From Hirsutella rhossiliensis (lineage: Eukaryota > Ascomycota > Sordariomycetes > Hypocreales > Ophiocordycipitaceae), in contig NW_025408687.1 in the NCBI RefSeq assembly GCF_020360975.1, positions 558,001 through 622,000 of the forward strand: DNA of 64,000 nt, written 5' to 3'. A program made the position numbers and the translations under genes. The notes under the pieces are model-generated. The model saw only the letters and a list, made by a program, of their open reading frames with translations, was not told where the DNA came from and did not search any database. This document shows positions 12,707-23,545 of this stretch, piece by piece (within the stretch, counting starts at the first letter, position 1; the number at the start of each line of letters is the position of its first letter).

Positions 12707-13771
12707 ATGGAGCTTCACGTCGACCTGCCGAACGACCGCGCCAGCCGTCGGCGCCTTCAGAACCGCATCGCTCAGCGCAAGTTTCGCCGTAGGTGATCCC
12801 TGGAAAGGAAGGCATGCATCTCGCCCGTCGCAACACGGCCTGTCTGACCAGAGCCAGAGTCTCGCGCCGACACCCTGCAGAATAACCAGAGGCTTTCGGC
12901 AGAGGCGACGACGGACGAGAGCCTCACGACGCCCTCGCTGTCTTTGCAAGACGTAGACCTGTCTCTCTCGACGGCGAGCACCTTCAACCCCGACTTTCTC
13001 CTGGCCGACGACTCCACAGGCTCTTCCCAGACGCCATGCGATACGACCGTGTCCACCATCTCGCACAGTACCGTCGCGCACTGCGGCGGCGTGCCCATCG
13101 ATGCGGCTCCGGCTGAATGCGTCTTTCCGCCGACGACGCCTTTGTTCCAGACGATACGCTTTGGCCAGGCTATCAAAGAGCCGGGCATCACGATCCGCAG
13201 CAGCCCCGAGGACTCGTGCGGCGACTCGGTCCCGGAGCCGACCGGCCCGGACGCCTTGTACACCGACAATGGCTGGCTCGCCGCGCTGCACATTGCCGCT
13301 CGTCGCGGCCACGAGCCCGTTGTGCGCACTCTGCTCCAGCACGGCGTCGACTGCAACGAGACGGACAGCGACGGCCGCACCCCGCTCATCCACGCCGCAA
13401 TTGACGGTCACGAGCCCGTCGCCGCCCTCCTGCTTGCCCACGGCGCGCGCATCAGCGACGCCGACCGCCGCCGGCGCTCCGCCCTGCACTGGGCCGTCCT
13501 GAACCGCCAAGAGGCTGTTCTGCGCCTCCTCCTGCGCCATTATGTCGAGCGCGGCTGGGAGTGCGGCCTCGACGGGTACGACGACCTAGGCTGGACGCCG
13601 CTGCACATTGCCGTCGAAAAGGGCCTCGAGGCCAGCGTCCGGCTGCTACTGCAGTGTGGTGCCAGCTTGCAGGCCAAGGCCCGCAAGACTTGTGCCGGGG
13701 ATGACGACAGGGACGACAGCAGGGTAGCTGAGCCGCCAAGGCCACGGGCCGTTCGAAGCACCTCACCCTAG
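12707..13771 (+). CDS. bANK-type transcription factor (bZIP basic region plus ankyrin repeats, no leucine zipper)
   Basis: Exon 1 is 12707-12788 and exon 2 is 12852-13771, with a 63-bp intron (GTAGGT..CCAG), giving about 333 aa. The donor at 12789 is preferred because it gives RIAQRKFRQ, the usual end of a fungal basic region. A donor at 12793 or an acceptor at 12858 are alternatives. Residues about 10-28 are a bZIP basic region (RRRLQNRIAQRKF). No leucine heptads follow. The middle is Ser/Thr-rich. From about residue 165 there are four ankyrin-like repeats (WLAALHIAARRGHEPVV, TPLIHAAIDGHEPVA, SALHWAVLNRQEAVL, TPLHIAVEKGLEASV). This is the architecture of bANK proteins such as TOXE and APF2, pathway-specific regulators of fungal metabolite clusters. 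Its position directly downstream of the PKS, on the same strand, supports that role. Nuclear location is inferred. Confidence 0.87.
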
Positions 13772-15063
13772 CAAAGGCGGGGCAGCCGTGACCACCATGT
13801 GTCCCTCCACCAAGTCCCTGTCCCTTTATGTCTAGGATAAGGTCAAGGCAGTGCATCAAACGGTCATGTTCTTGTGCGTGACTGTAATCGATCGGGATGC
13901 TCGAGGCAAAGGTTCCGTCACGCAAATCATCCAGTGCCCCTGAGGGTCCTGAAGGGAACAGGGATGAGACGGAGGGTGCATGGGAAGCTTGCATTCTTCC
14001 CGCAAAGGGCCAAGGTGATTGTGTACTGTTCATCACGAGCTGCTGAACGATCCATGGTGATGGTGAGCACTAGGGGCTGCTGTTGGTGGCGAGAGGGCCT
14101 CGTTGCTTGGCATAGTATAGTGACTGCATTGACCTCGGCAAATGGTGATATTGTTGAAACGGAGTGCTTAGAGCAAGCAGTCGGAGGAGTTCTGCCTTGG
14201 AGCTGCGAGTTGTGTGGTTTTCGTTCAAGTTAAGCTCCCCCCCTTAGGCAGCCTTGCGAGCTACCCTAGAGGACGGCATGGACAGGCCAGGGGGTGACAT
14301 TCACCGCCGTCAATGAATTGTGCAGGGAAACGGGAGGGAGGGAGTGAAGCCTTGGGATTTGTTCCTCCTCTACCCCGAATTGTCGAAGCTCTCGAGGAAC
14401 CGGCCTTGAACAGCTTGCCGACAAAGGCTTTCCCAGCTGGCGGACGCCCGAAACACAAATGCGCGGCTCAACCAAGTCCCCAGTCCCCAGGCTTGTGCAT
14501 TTCTCATCAGCGGGTGACGCCACTGGCGCGGTCCAGGAGACGTGAACAGATGCTGTGCGAGGCCAAACTTCTGGAGTGCTTGCCTCGTCGCTGATACTCT
14601 GACTCACGCTCACGCATTGCTGACTTTGTGCAAGAACAGCAGAGCCCCGGAGAGGGCCTGGCTTGCCCCTCTCCACTCTCGCGCCTGCACTCTTTGATCA
14701 CTCCAGGTACACTCTCCCGTATGTAACGTAGCTGCTGGTCACGCACAGAGGCAAGACGCCTGTATTTATAGGGCAAACCGCTGGCGCCTGGCCGCTAATG
14801 GCCGTTTGCCTTTAGCGCTTGGCAGCCGGCAGCAGGCCTCGGCCAGCACAGTGACTGTACCTCTCTCTCACTCTGTGTGCACCCAACCTCGACCGAGCAA
14901 CCGAACCCAAAGGCGCCCATCATCATCATCAGCCAAAACGCCTCCACCGAGACTGCGAACAAAACCTCATCGCCCTCTCTCCAACAAGACTCCCGCCTTT
15001 CCCCATGGTCGCCCCCGAACTTGCCTCGCGACTCCCAGCCCGCCAACAGTGACCTGGAGCGCC
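13772..15063. other. Intergenic, likely right boundary of the PKS cluster
   Basis: No gene is supported. Open frames here lack codon structure or family resemblance. A TATA-like TATTTATAG lies near 14761 and C/A-rich leader-like sequence runs from about 14870 up to the E2 gene start. Confidence 0.5.
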
Positions 15064-16868
15064 ATGGATCAGTCCATCATCCGCATCTCCAAGGTTCGTC
15101 CACTGCCCCGCACTCCTCCCTCATCTTCCGCGGGGCTGCAAGGCTGAGACGCAACTTCACTCTAGGAGCTCAGCGATATCCAAAAGGGCTCGGATCTCGG
15201 TGCGTCTTGGTTCCCGCCCATGCCGTCCGTCCCCTACGGTCAACCGCGCTGCCAAGGTCTAACCCGCTCTCGCGTAGCCATAGCCGTGGCCTGCCGCGAC
15301 ATCGACGTCCGCAATGTCAAGGCCCTCATCATCGGCCCCCACGAGACGCCCTACGAGTTTGGCTTCTTCGAGGTGAGGCACGGCGCTTCCCCTGGCTCAC
15401 TCGTCCATGCTAACGCTAGACTCTTGCATCAGTTTGCCGTCCGCTTCAACAAGGGTGAGTAAGACCAGGGGCATCATCCCTGCCCGCGCCCACACCTCTG
15501 ACGTGCCGCAGACTACCCGTCCAAGGCGCCCAGCGTGCAGTGCATCACGACCAACGGGGGCCTGTGTCGGTTCAACCCCAACATCTACGCTAACGGCAAA
15601 ATCTGCCTGTAAGTCACATGGCCAGTGAGCCTTGCCATCACTCTACTAACGCTTTGTCTAGGTCGATTCTCGGGTAAGGCCCCTCGGAGGTTTCCCCGGC
15701 CGCCTGCCCTTAATCTAACTGTGTCGGTAGGACATGGCGAGGGGAAAGGGGCGAGGAATGGTCCTCGGCCCAGGGCCTGGAGTCCATTCTCCTCTCGATC
15801 CAAAGCCTGCTGTCTTCCAACCCGTACGAGAATGAGCCCGGCTTCGAGGATGCTAACGAGGAGTCGGACAAGAGGATGCAAAAGGCCTACGTCCAAAAGG
15901 TACGCGCATCCGTCGACTGGGCCTCGGGCGCTTCGCTGACCGGATGCAGATCCGCCACGAGACGCTGCGCATCTCTGTCATCCAGCGCCTCGAGGGCTAC
16001 CTGGGCCTAAGCCCGGACGGATCCAACCTGAAGAAGGACGACGACCTGGACGAGTCGGATGATAACGATGTCCCGTTTGAGCCGTTCAAGGACCTGATCA
16101 AACAACGTTTCCTCTGGTACTACCAGTCGTACCTGGCCGCGATAGAGAAGAGCAAGTCGGAGGTGCGGGAGCAGCAGCTCTTTGTCAGAATGCCCTTTGA
16201 GGCACCCAGCAGCAACACGATGGATGGGCGATTCAACTACCCGGACCTCGAGCGCAGGCTGAAGAACATCAAGGCCGCCCTCGACGCAGAGACGAAGCAG
16301 TGGGTGGACGAGGGCCTCGCGGCAATAGCCAAGGAGTCGACGGTGAGTGTCAATTTGCAGCACCAGTTCGACCAGGTCTCGGCTTCTCTGAAGCGAGGCG
16401 ACATGCCGCACGTGGTGAACCTCGAACACGGCAACCCCTTTGTTTGGATCCTGACGTATTTCGGACGCCCCATGACAAACCTCGACGGCGGACTCTTCCG
16501 GATCAGGATGAGCTTCAGCCCTCGGTTCCCCGACGAGCAGCCTCGGGTGAGGTTCGAGACCAAGATCTTCCACCACCACGTGGCGGAAGATGGCACCGCG
16601 TGCTACACGCCCAATCCCCTCAAGAGAGAGGACATCAAGTCCCACATCGAGGCCGTCATCGCGACGCTCGAGGAAGACGACCCGGCGTACGACCCGAGAA
16701 AGATTGTCAACCCAGAGGCCACGCGCATGTACTGGGCCGGGGGGCAAGCCGACAAGAAGCTGTACAACCGGCGTCTGCGCCGGTCGGTGCAGCAGAGCAT
16801 GGAGTGAGTCGTCGTGCCCGGTGTCGCTCGACAGGTGGCTAACGCGACACAGGGACCTGCCGGAGTAG
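15064..16868 (+). CDS. UBE2Z-like ubiquitin-conjugating enzyme with a second C-terminal E2-like domain
   Basis: Nine exons are predicted: 15064-15093, 15166-15199, 15278-15372, 15433-15454, 15512-15608, 15662-15673 (a 12-bp microexon), 15731-15899, 15950-16803 and 16853-16868, giving 442 aa. The last intron is inferred from GTGAGT..GCTAAC..ACAG. Without it the frame stops at 16807. The first UBC domain (about 10-165) contains [19 protein letters not shown]: Asn-Pro-Asn in place of the usual His-Pro-Asn, and active Cys92, as in UBE2Z. After an acidic linker ([11 protein letters not shown]), residues about 320-430 look like another UBC fold: [32 protein letters not shown], then [16 protein letters not shown] with Cys371. 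The protein probably transfers ubiquitin or a ubiquitin-like protein from E1 to substrates. Whether the second domain is active is unknown. It is not obviously linked to the PKS cluster. Confidence 0.9.
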
Positions 16869-17352
16869 ACTGGCACGCGGAGGGCTTACTTGCTCGTCGA
16901 GGCGAAGCGCATTGTTTTGAAGAGAATACCTACCAAGGAGTGGAAGCGTCGCTTGTTGCGCACACGGCGGGACGCATCGGGCAAGGAGGATATGAGAGGC
17001 TGGGCGAGCCCATAATTAGCGCGACGGGAGTAGAGTGCCCGTCACGATGCCCACAAACAACAGACAAAGGTTGATTCCATCCGCCCGTGTGCGAAAGCGA
17101 CCTTTTTGCTGTGTCCCCTGACTTGTGTGTGGACGTTGGAGCGCGAAGCCCCGCTGCCAGACCCTTTGCTTCCCCACATGACGAGGGCCCCCTTGGCGCC
17201 CCTTGGCCAACCACAGCCTGACTTGAACCTACAGCTGCTTGTCGAAAGAGGGGATTCAAACTCTGCATACACAACTTGGTGCACAATAACAGCACCAGTC
17301 CCCAACATCCCCACTCCGGCTCGAGTGGAGGATGAGAGGGCTGCCTCTCAGC
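16869..17352. other. Intergenic between E2 gene and tRNA-Arg
   Basis: No gene is recognised in this 484-bp gap. Confidence 0.5.
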
Positions 17353-17424
17353 GGCCGTGTGGCGCAATGGCACCGCGTCTGACTACGAATCAGAAGATTG
17401 CAGGTTCGACCCCTGCCTCGGTCA
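17353..17424 (+). tRNA. tRNA-Arg(ACG), intronless
   Basis: A cloverleaf can be drawn. The acceptor strand GGCCGTG pairs with CTCGGTC, with one G-U and one U-U. The A-box-like segment is TGGCGCAATGG. The anticodon arm is TCTGA-CTACGAA-TCAGA with anticodon ACG. The T-arm is GCAGG-TTCGACC-CCTGC, followed by discriminator A. A T-rich run (TTCTTTTTTGG) follows within a few bases and can serve as the Pol III terminator. Outside the intron it is almost identical to the intron-containing gene at 23546-23661. Confidence 0.93.
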
Positions 17425-19260
17425 TTCTTTTTTGGTGGCGCGGGTGAGGCTGCCTTGACGTTGATGTTTGGAGTATCGCTTCTTTTTTAGGTACCGTGGC
17501 TTTCGTAATCAACCAGGAAATGCATACTTTTCCATTCAATTTTCCCTGACAAATAAATGCTTTGGTCGAGGTTTGTCGCTTCTTGGAACAGCCGTCGGCC
17601 TGGCAAGGTTGCATCTTGTCGGCCAGGCTTTTGTTGACGTCGGCGGCAGGGGGGGATTTCAAAGCCCGTCACTCTCGCTTGGAAAATACACCAATTCTTG
17701 ACAAGGCGGTGGCCGGTGGTTGTCTTCAACACGGCATGTCGCGTTGCCGGAGAGGATGATGGACCTCGTTATTGCCGGCTGCGCAACGACAATGGACCGG
17801 GCTCGAAGAATAACTCCGCCGTCCATCACCGGACAAGCTGCCAGGGGCCTTCCCTGGATGGCCAGAGATGCGTCGTCGTCGCAGCAGCTCATCGTTGGCC
17901 AAGCCCTTGCTTCCACACCCATGCGATGCGCGCCTTGCTCATACATCATGTTGGAGACGGGCTCATGTTTTCGACTGCTCTCCCGTTGACTTGAAACACG
18001 TTGAGCCCGCTTGCCATGCTGGCACGTGCCCTCCCACCCGGTCTCTCTGCGCTTGCTTCCTTTTGCTTTTGAGGTTCGTGGCGCGTCGTGGACTTGACTT
18101 GATTGGCAGGAGAGCAAGTGCAAGGCCCTTGGGTAAGGGTGGCTGCATTGGGCGTTTCAAGAGTGATTGCTGCTGGGGTGGACTGGGCATACGGGGCGTC
18201 AGCGTTGCATCCGTGCAATCGTTGTGCCTTTGCCTGGTCAAGCGGTTGACGCATTTCCATTCACGCTCATCAGCCACCACCACTTTGGGAGAGCCCAACC
18301 AGGACCTCGGAGCAACCCGCGCAAGGCCTGCTCTCGTGCCATTCATAAAGCGGCTTTCTACATATATACACCGCAGGCAGCCACGTAGGGGGTTCAAGCT
18401 TTGCACTCTTTTATCCGGCCATCGAATTGTAAACCACCGCTTGACCAGGCAAAAGTAGGATGCCCGAGCAATTTCGTAATCTCGACTGGCCCCTGTCCCA
18501 TCAAACAGCCTCCAAAGGCCACAGGGGACGGTCTCTTCCGCCCCGACATGTTGAAGCCGCCCAGAGGCCTGTTCTGGTTGAACCTCGACTGACCGACCTA
18601 ATCCCGATAGCCAGTATCTCCCGCCCCGACATGTTAAACCAGCCTAGGGTCTGGTCCTGCTTGAGTTCCTCCAGGCGTTCATCCGCATTCTAACTTCTAT
18701 TAAGTTGGATATACTGGCTTCGTTTTAGATCAGGAAAGACTAGTCTTATTTCCTAAGGATATCAATAATATCCTTAAGAGTGGTGTCTTTTGGATCCAAA
18801 GGCCAGGAGTAATATCATGCATGACCTCTTGATTGAGAACCGATCCAAAAAAAAACCGGCAAAGTCTGAGGCATAAGTCCGGGAAACACGCATTCCTTAT
18901 TGGAGGTTAGAGCTTGTCTATTCTAACGTCTCTGACATGGCCATTGCTTTGACCGTCGTCGGTGGAATCTTCGCACTTTATGGGGCGTCTTTTCCTTATA
19001 ACCGGGAATTGTCATTATCGTGAGCCCGCACAGTTTGTTGGTTTCCTCTATGGGGGTCATGAGGCGGTTGAGACGCTCAGCGCTGCGCCTTGACTCGGAA
19101 GCTGGTAGCTGCTTCCAGAATACGCACAACGCGAGCTTGTTGGTCGAACGTCCGTCCGGGCACCCGCGTCGTGCCACACAGGCGCTGCCTCTCTACCTCG
19201 CGTAGAGAAGCACCTCGTAGTGCCGCGCCCATATCTCCCTAGAGCCCTCTTCCCCTTGGG
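17425..19260. other. Gene-poor region with short repeats and decayed sequence
   Basis: No reliable gene is present. Two imperfect copies of a segment containing CCGCCCCGACATGTT lie at about 18538 and 18620. AT-rich sequence follows at 18690-18800. A minus-strand frame at about 18923-19177 reads like genuine protein (NKLALCVFWKQLPASESRR) but has no ATG and no recognisable family. It may be an exon of a decayed gene. Confidence 0.4.
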
Positions 19261-19758
19261 CTACCGGATCCTAGCGGCATATTCTGCTGCTCGGCCGACC
19301 TGGTTATCGTCGGCGGCGGCAGCGGCGTCGTCTTCGGTGTCTTTGGCGTTGCATTTATTGGCGTCTAAAATGTCCTCGTCCTTGTTGCCTTGAGCGTCGA
19401 AATCCTCGTCGCCCGAGGCGCCGCCGCCTTTTCGTTCCCTTCCCTTCCCGCGAACACAGAGATCCCGGTCCTTTGCCGAGGGTATGCGTCCGATGCAAGT
19501 GAAGCGCGGGACATCTCGGTCGTTACCCTGAAGGAACTTCTTCTTCTTGGGCATGTTGCTGCTGCCACAGGTGTGGATCGCTTCCTGCTCGTCAATGTTG
19601 GGTATGCTGTCTGGTTCATTCGTGATCGGTTTGTTCAACGTCTGATCTAGAGTCGCTTTAGGGCAAAGTCGAAGGAGGAGCCGAGAACCCTCTGCCCGGA
19701 ACCTAGATCGAGGGATTCTCCTCAATGCTGTATGGTCGATCAATGTGGAGAGTGTCAA
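19261..19758 (-). CDS. Hypothetical, weakly supported reading frame (165 aa)
   Basis: The frame opens at 19758 and stops at 19261. The middle has a basic stretch MPKKKKFLQ. The C-terminal third is acidic and low-complexity (DEDFDAQ, DTEDDAAAAADD). No family is recognised. A second minus-strand frame at 19703-20011 (Pro/Ser-rich) and a third at about 20042-20300 lie just upstream, so these could be exons of one gene or fragments of a dead one. The surroundings are gene-poor and transposon-rich, which lowers confidence. Confidence 0.25.
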   Translation of the reverse strand: MTLSTLIDHTALRRIPRSRFRAEGSRLLLRLCPKATLDQTLNKPITNEPDSIPNIDEQEAIHTCGSSNMPKKKKFLQGNDRDVPRFTCIGRIPSAKDRDLCVRGKGRERKGGGASGDEDFDAQGNKDEDILDANKCNAKDTEDDAAAAADDNQVGRAAEYAARIR

Positions 19759-20660
19759 GGTTGTCGAGGTTTGACTGTGGATTGAGCATCGTGGAGTATT
19801 GCCGGGAAGACTGCCTGCTGCTTAACCGACCAGCAACAGGGACAGAGCCATAAGGAGGAGGATGCCACGGCATCTCTGGTCCACCACCAGACACTACATT
19901 CCCCCATGGAGACCACGCTCCCCAGGCAAAGGGCACCCAACACGGCATACGCCGCCGAATCTTCCTAGCCCCGGACGGCTCGCCAAACGTTTGGGGCCTC
20001 ATCCCGCTCAATTGCCGTGTCCATGATGGCCGGGGCGCACATCAGGACCACCGAGATGCAGTCAAGGCTGCTGAGATGGACTTCTCGGCCTTGGCGCTGC
20101 TCTGTCGTGGGCTGGAAAGCCAGCGCGCAAAATTGGCGGCCGCCATGGCAAACGCAGAGGCCATCGTCGAATCGTATCTTCTTCTTTTGATGTCTCCATA
20201 GGTGCCTAGGTCGTCCCCGGCAGACAAATAGCGTCGCTCAGAGCTCAGAGACGTTTCCCGGCCGCCTCGGGATGTAGTATACCGGTGTGAGGAAACCACT
20301 GTGTTGTGCAGGCAAAAGTGAAGTGACACTCCGATAAATGACCTAGACGTGGACCATATGAGGTGCTGGTGGCAGCTGACAACCAGCATCCTGCTCCTTG
20401 GCTATAACGTCTCGCTGTAACCGAATTGCTTCCTTTTCGTCTTGGCTAAAGGACCGACCGCTCTGCCTAACGGACCGACACGGTCTCTAGACTCATCCGA
20501 CAGTGGAATGAATGGTCAGGAAAATTTCAAACTCGGACGCTGCGAGTCCATACAGTGCCGCGATGCGCACCAGGTCCTCTAGAGTCTTCCCGATGAGTCC
20601 ATGCGCGGATTGGATGCGAGATCTACTCGTCAATCCGCCAAGTATTGACAATTGGCGTCT

Positions 20661-21681
20661 TCACGTCCTCGACGGACATTCTTCGCCTGGCTTTAGCAGG
20701 ACGCGCGCTTGCTTGAAAGAGATCTCCGGCCATGGAAAGAGCTCTTTCGGCCACGGCAGTTTCATGCCAGTATAATCAAAGAGACGCATAGGTGGTGATT
20801 GCTTGAGATCTGCGCAAAGGACACCCTTAGGTTTATTCAACGTGCAGTGTCGTGAACACCGCTTCAAATTTGTTTGATGGAGATGTCTCTGAGCCGCTTG
20901 ATTTGGTGCTGCTGTCTGTTGATGGAAAATGCCCTCCGCACCGGAATGTACTGGTCCTGGAGGTGCTCCGGCTCGACTGCCGAACTGATTGCTAAACCGG
21001 GCACCGCATACATAGCAGAACTCGATCCCGCAGAGGCAGCTTTGCCGCGTTAGCGAAGTCCCGCCTGGCTAGGGGTTGGACTGTACGTACGTGATGTGTT
21101 TACAGCCGGCCGAGTGGTTTACTAACTTGCCGCATGCCTGGCCGGGGCGTGAACTGGTATTCGCCCCGCTGCGTGTTCAGGATCTGATGCACGAGGTCTC
21201 GGTCGATGGCGGTGATGCCCGCCTTGGGTGCCGGGCCTGGCGCCCGACCCGTCTGGGCCTTCTCCCACAGGTCTATGGCCCGGATTCGTGCTTGCGGGGG
21301 GATGTGTTTGAAGACGATGTGGTCCCGCGAGACGGGAAAGTTCCTCGTCGGGAAGATGGCCACAGCCGAGTGGCATCTCGGGGGGAACACCTCGTCGTTG
21401 GTCACCTCCTTGCAGGCCACTTCCAGGAAGGCCAGGAGACAATCGGGGCAGTACCAGAATGCGTCGAATTTGCATGGTGCCCTGAATTCGTCGGCCACGG
21501 TCTCTTGGCAGCATATGCACTTCACCGGTGTAAGCCTTGATCCGCGCCGAGTAGGCAGACTTACTACTTGGCCGCCGGGTTCGGCGGTGTTGGCATCCGC
21601 TCCTCGTTCTCGACCGCCGAACTGATCAATGTACATTTCCATGCTTGTATCTTTGGGAAGGCAGGCCCATATCCAGGGCAC
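20661..21681 (-). pseudogene. RBR-type (RING-IBR-RING) E3 ligase-like gene, probably decayed or strongly diverged
   Basis: Two parts of an RBR protein are visible on the minus strand. The RING1-like part (about 21519-21378) reads CICCQETVADEF, then FWYCPDC and FPPRC, as in fungal RBR proteins, but the expected Cys-x-His is replaced by CKFDAF. The RING2-like part begins at about 21145 (GQACGKLVNHSAGCKHIT). It continues after a 51-bp intron (21040-21090, GTACGT..AAAG) as CLCGIEFCYVCGARF in an exon ending at 20661. Between the two parts no cysteine-rich IBR domain is seen and the frame must shift. Either an extra intron removes about 80 bp or the gene is broken. The last zinc ligands of RING2 are also not obvious. 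RBR ligases transfer ubiquitin through a RING2 cysteine, and activity here is doubtful. Confidence 0.5.
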
Positions 21682-23545
21682 ACCGTTGGCAAGTAAGTCG
21701 ATAGTCCGTTTAGCCCCAAGACTCTAGTATCCGTGCCAAGTTTGGACCAGATATTGTGGTGATTGACGACTTCTAAAGGCGTCCGGTCGTTGCCGCCAAC
21801 GTCGGAGAGGCTTGGAGAAAGTTGAATGTGCGGCACAACGTAACCATGGGGCCACATGGCAAGCTCGCGATGCCTTTCCCAAATAAGCACCATCTCCAGA
21901 GAGAGGCGTCTTGACTTCGACGAAGAGTAGACAAAAGGTTTCCAGATGCAAAGGAAGGAGAGGCAGAGAAGATGATAGGCTCTTCGGATGCCCGATCATG
22001 CCCGTTGCTGCGACGGCGGGGTGCTTTACCAGTCCCTCTTTGTTGTTTGTATCGAGAGCGTCAGCAATGTGCCTGGTCCTCTTCAAGGATGGTGAGAGTT
22101 TCTTTTATTGGGGACATGATGGCCGGGGATTATGTGAGACTGCATCGACTGCTTGGCCAGGCAAAGATGGAACGAGCTCCAGCAGTTGCGTCGTCGGTGC
22201 AGTATGTATTCTCGTCTTGCTGTCGGTCGACGAGAAGAAGTGCGATGGCAGAAGACGATGAAGGAAGAGAGAGCTTGAGGGTTAAGAAGGAAAACAGAAG
22301 CGGCGAGCGGGGCGCATAATACGTATTCATGGCCATTGATGCCTTGTGGCCAGATGTCTGTTGGTCGCCGTTTGCAAGGCAGCTGTCGGTCTGTTCGTTT
22401 CCCTAATCCGCCAGCTGGCAAGACGGATCGGACTTCCGTGCAGAGCTGTTGGTCTATCCACGGCTGCAATTGCCCCTGTTGTCGGGAAGCTGCAGGCTCG
22501 GCGCCTGCCTTGGTCATTTTCAATGGCGAGATGGGTTTCGGTGGCCAGGTGAAGGAAGCCCTTTGTAGAGAGAAGAGGTTTGGCTGGTCGTCGTTTGGGG
22601 GTGTGTCGGGGTGTCGTGGCAAGGAGAGACGTGAGCTGGAGTCCTTTCTGTTCCTTCCCGACAACCCATTTGCTCCACTACTTCCCGGCCACCTTCCTTA
22701 GTTGCCCGAAAGCCTAGACTACTCCCCTAAAGTAGATGCATAGAATATATAGTAGATAATAGATAATAAAAGGGGTAGTAGTAAAGGTTAGAAAAGACGG
22801 TCAAAATAGTAATATAAAGATGACTTATACAACTAGCAGGAGGCAGCTAAATAAATGACCGAGGCAGGGCGAACCTACAGCCTCCTAATCATACTGCTTA
22901 GGTAAATCTACGAATCTGCCCCCTTAAAGACGTTCCCAACGGTCACGCGACTGAGCCGCTTCTTAAGCGTACACTCATCTTGCTACGTGCAGAGCCAACT
23001 AGAATAAGAGACCCGTGCCCATGTTCCTGGTCTAGCTTTGGAACATAGCAAATAGCTAGAGATTGCTCGTAGTTGGCATCAAGGCCCTCGATTCCTTGAC
23101 CGGTCTAAACTGTCTATAAGTTCTTAAATAACGTCGACGATAGTTACAAGGGAGTGGCATCTACCAGAGAATCCTCTTCCAAATAGTCCAAAAATACGTC
23201 TGGCCAAAGTTTGGGCTTATATATGGGTGTCAATGGACAGACGTTATAAGAACCACCCTCACTCAACCATAACGCAAAAGGGTCGTAGACGTGATTGGGT
23301 GTAAACTGCGCCTCTGTTAGACAGACGCTCCGTCCGTGTAGTACGTCGAAGAGCTCAGTGGCCGGGAACTACTGGTTATGCATTTACCCGTTGTCAGGAT
23401 GAAGGAAGCTAAGTTGCACGTGTGCCACTGAATCCTTTATTAGGTGCGGAGTAAGTTACCTGGGTGAACATTTTCTAAACGTGATGAAATTCAATCATGT
23501 GCCGGAATTGGCAAAAAAATCCAGTCCCGCGACGAGACTCAATTT
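21682..23545. other. Gene-poor, partly AT-rich region
   Basis: Several 100-190-codon frames between 21564 and 22700 show no recognisable family. From about 22710 to 23480 the DNA becomes AT-rich with many TA steps, as expected for an old RIP-mutated repeat. A tRNA-like fragment lies at about 22857-22890. Confidence 0.4.
22857..22890 (-). pseudogene. tRNA-Arg-like 3' fragment (relic)
   Basis: The plus-strand sequence GACCGAGGCAGGGCGAACCT matches the T-arm and acceptor end of the tRNA-Arg genes (GACCGAGGCAGGGATCGAAC in the intact gene at 23547), with one or two bases lost, and then diverges. The rest of the tRNA is absent. Confidence 0.45.

Noticed and set aside
13452..14036. 194-codon minus-strand frame overlapping the bANK gene
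   Set aside because: Mostly antisense to the ankyrin-coding exon and without protein features.
17747..17824. CRISPR-like or bacterial features
   Set aside because: No repeat-spacer pattern anywhere in the window. The gene structures are eukaryotic.
17868..18458. 196-codon plus-strand frame
   Set aside because: Cys/Arg/Ser-rich composition, no ATG context or family similarity, and located in a gene-poor region. Likely a chance frame.
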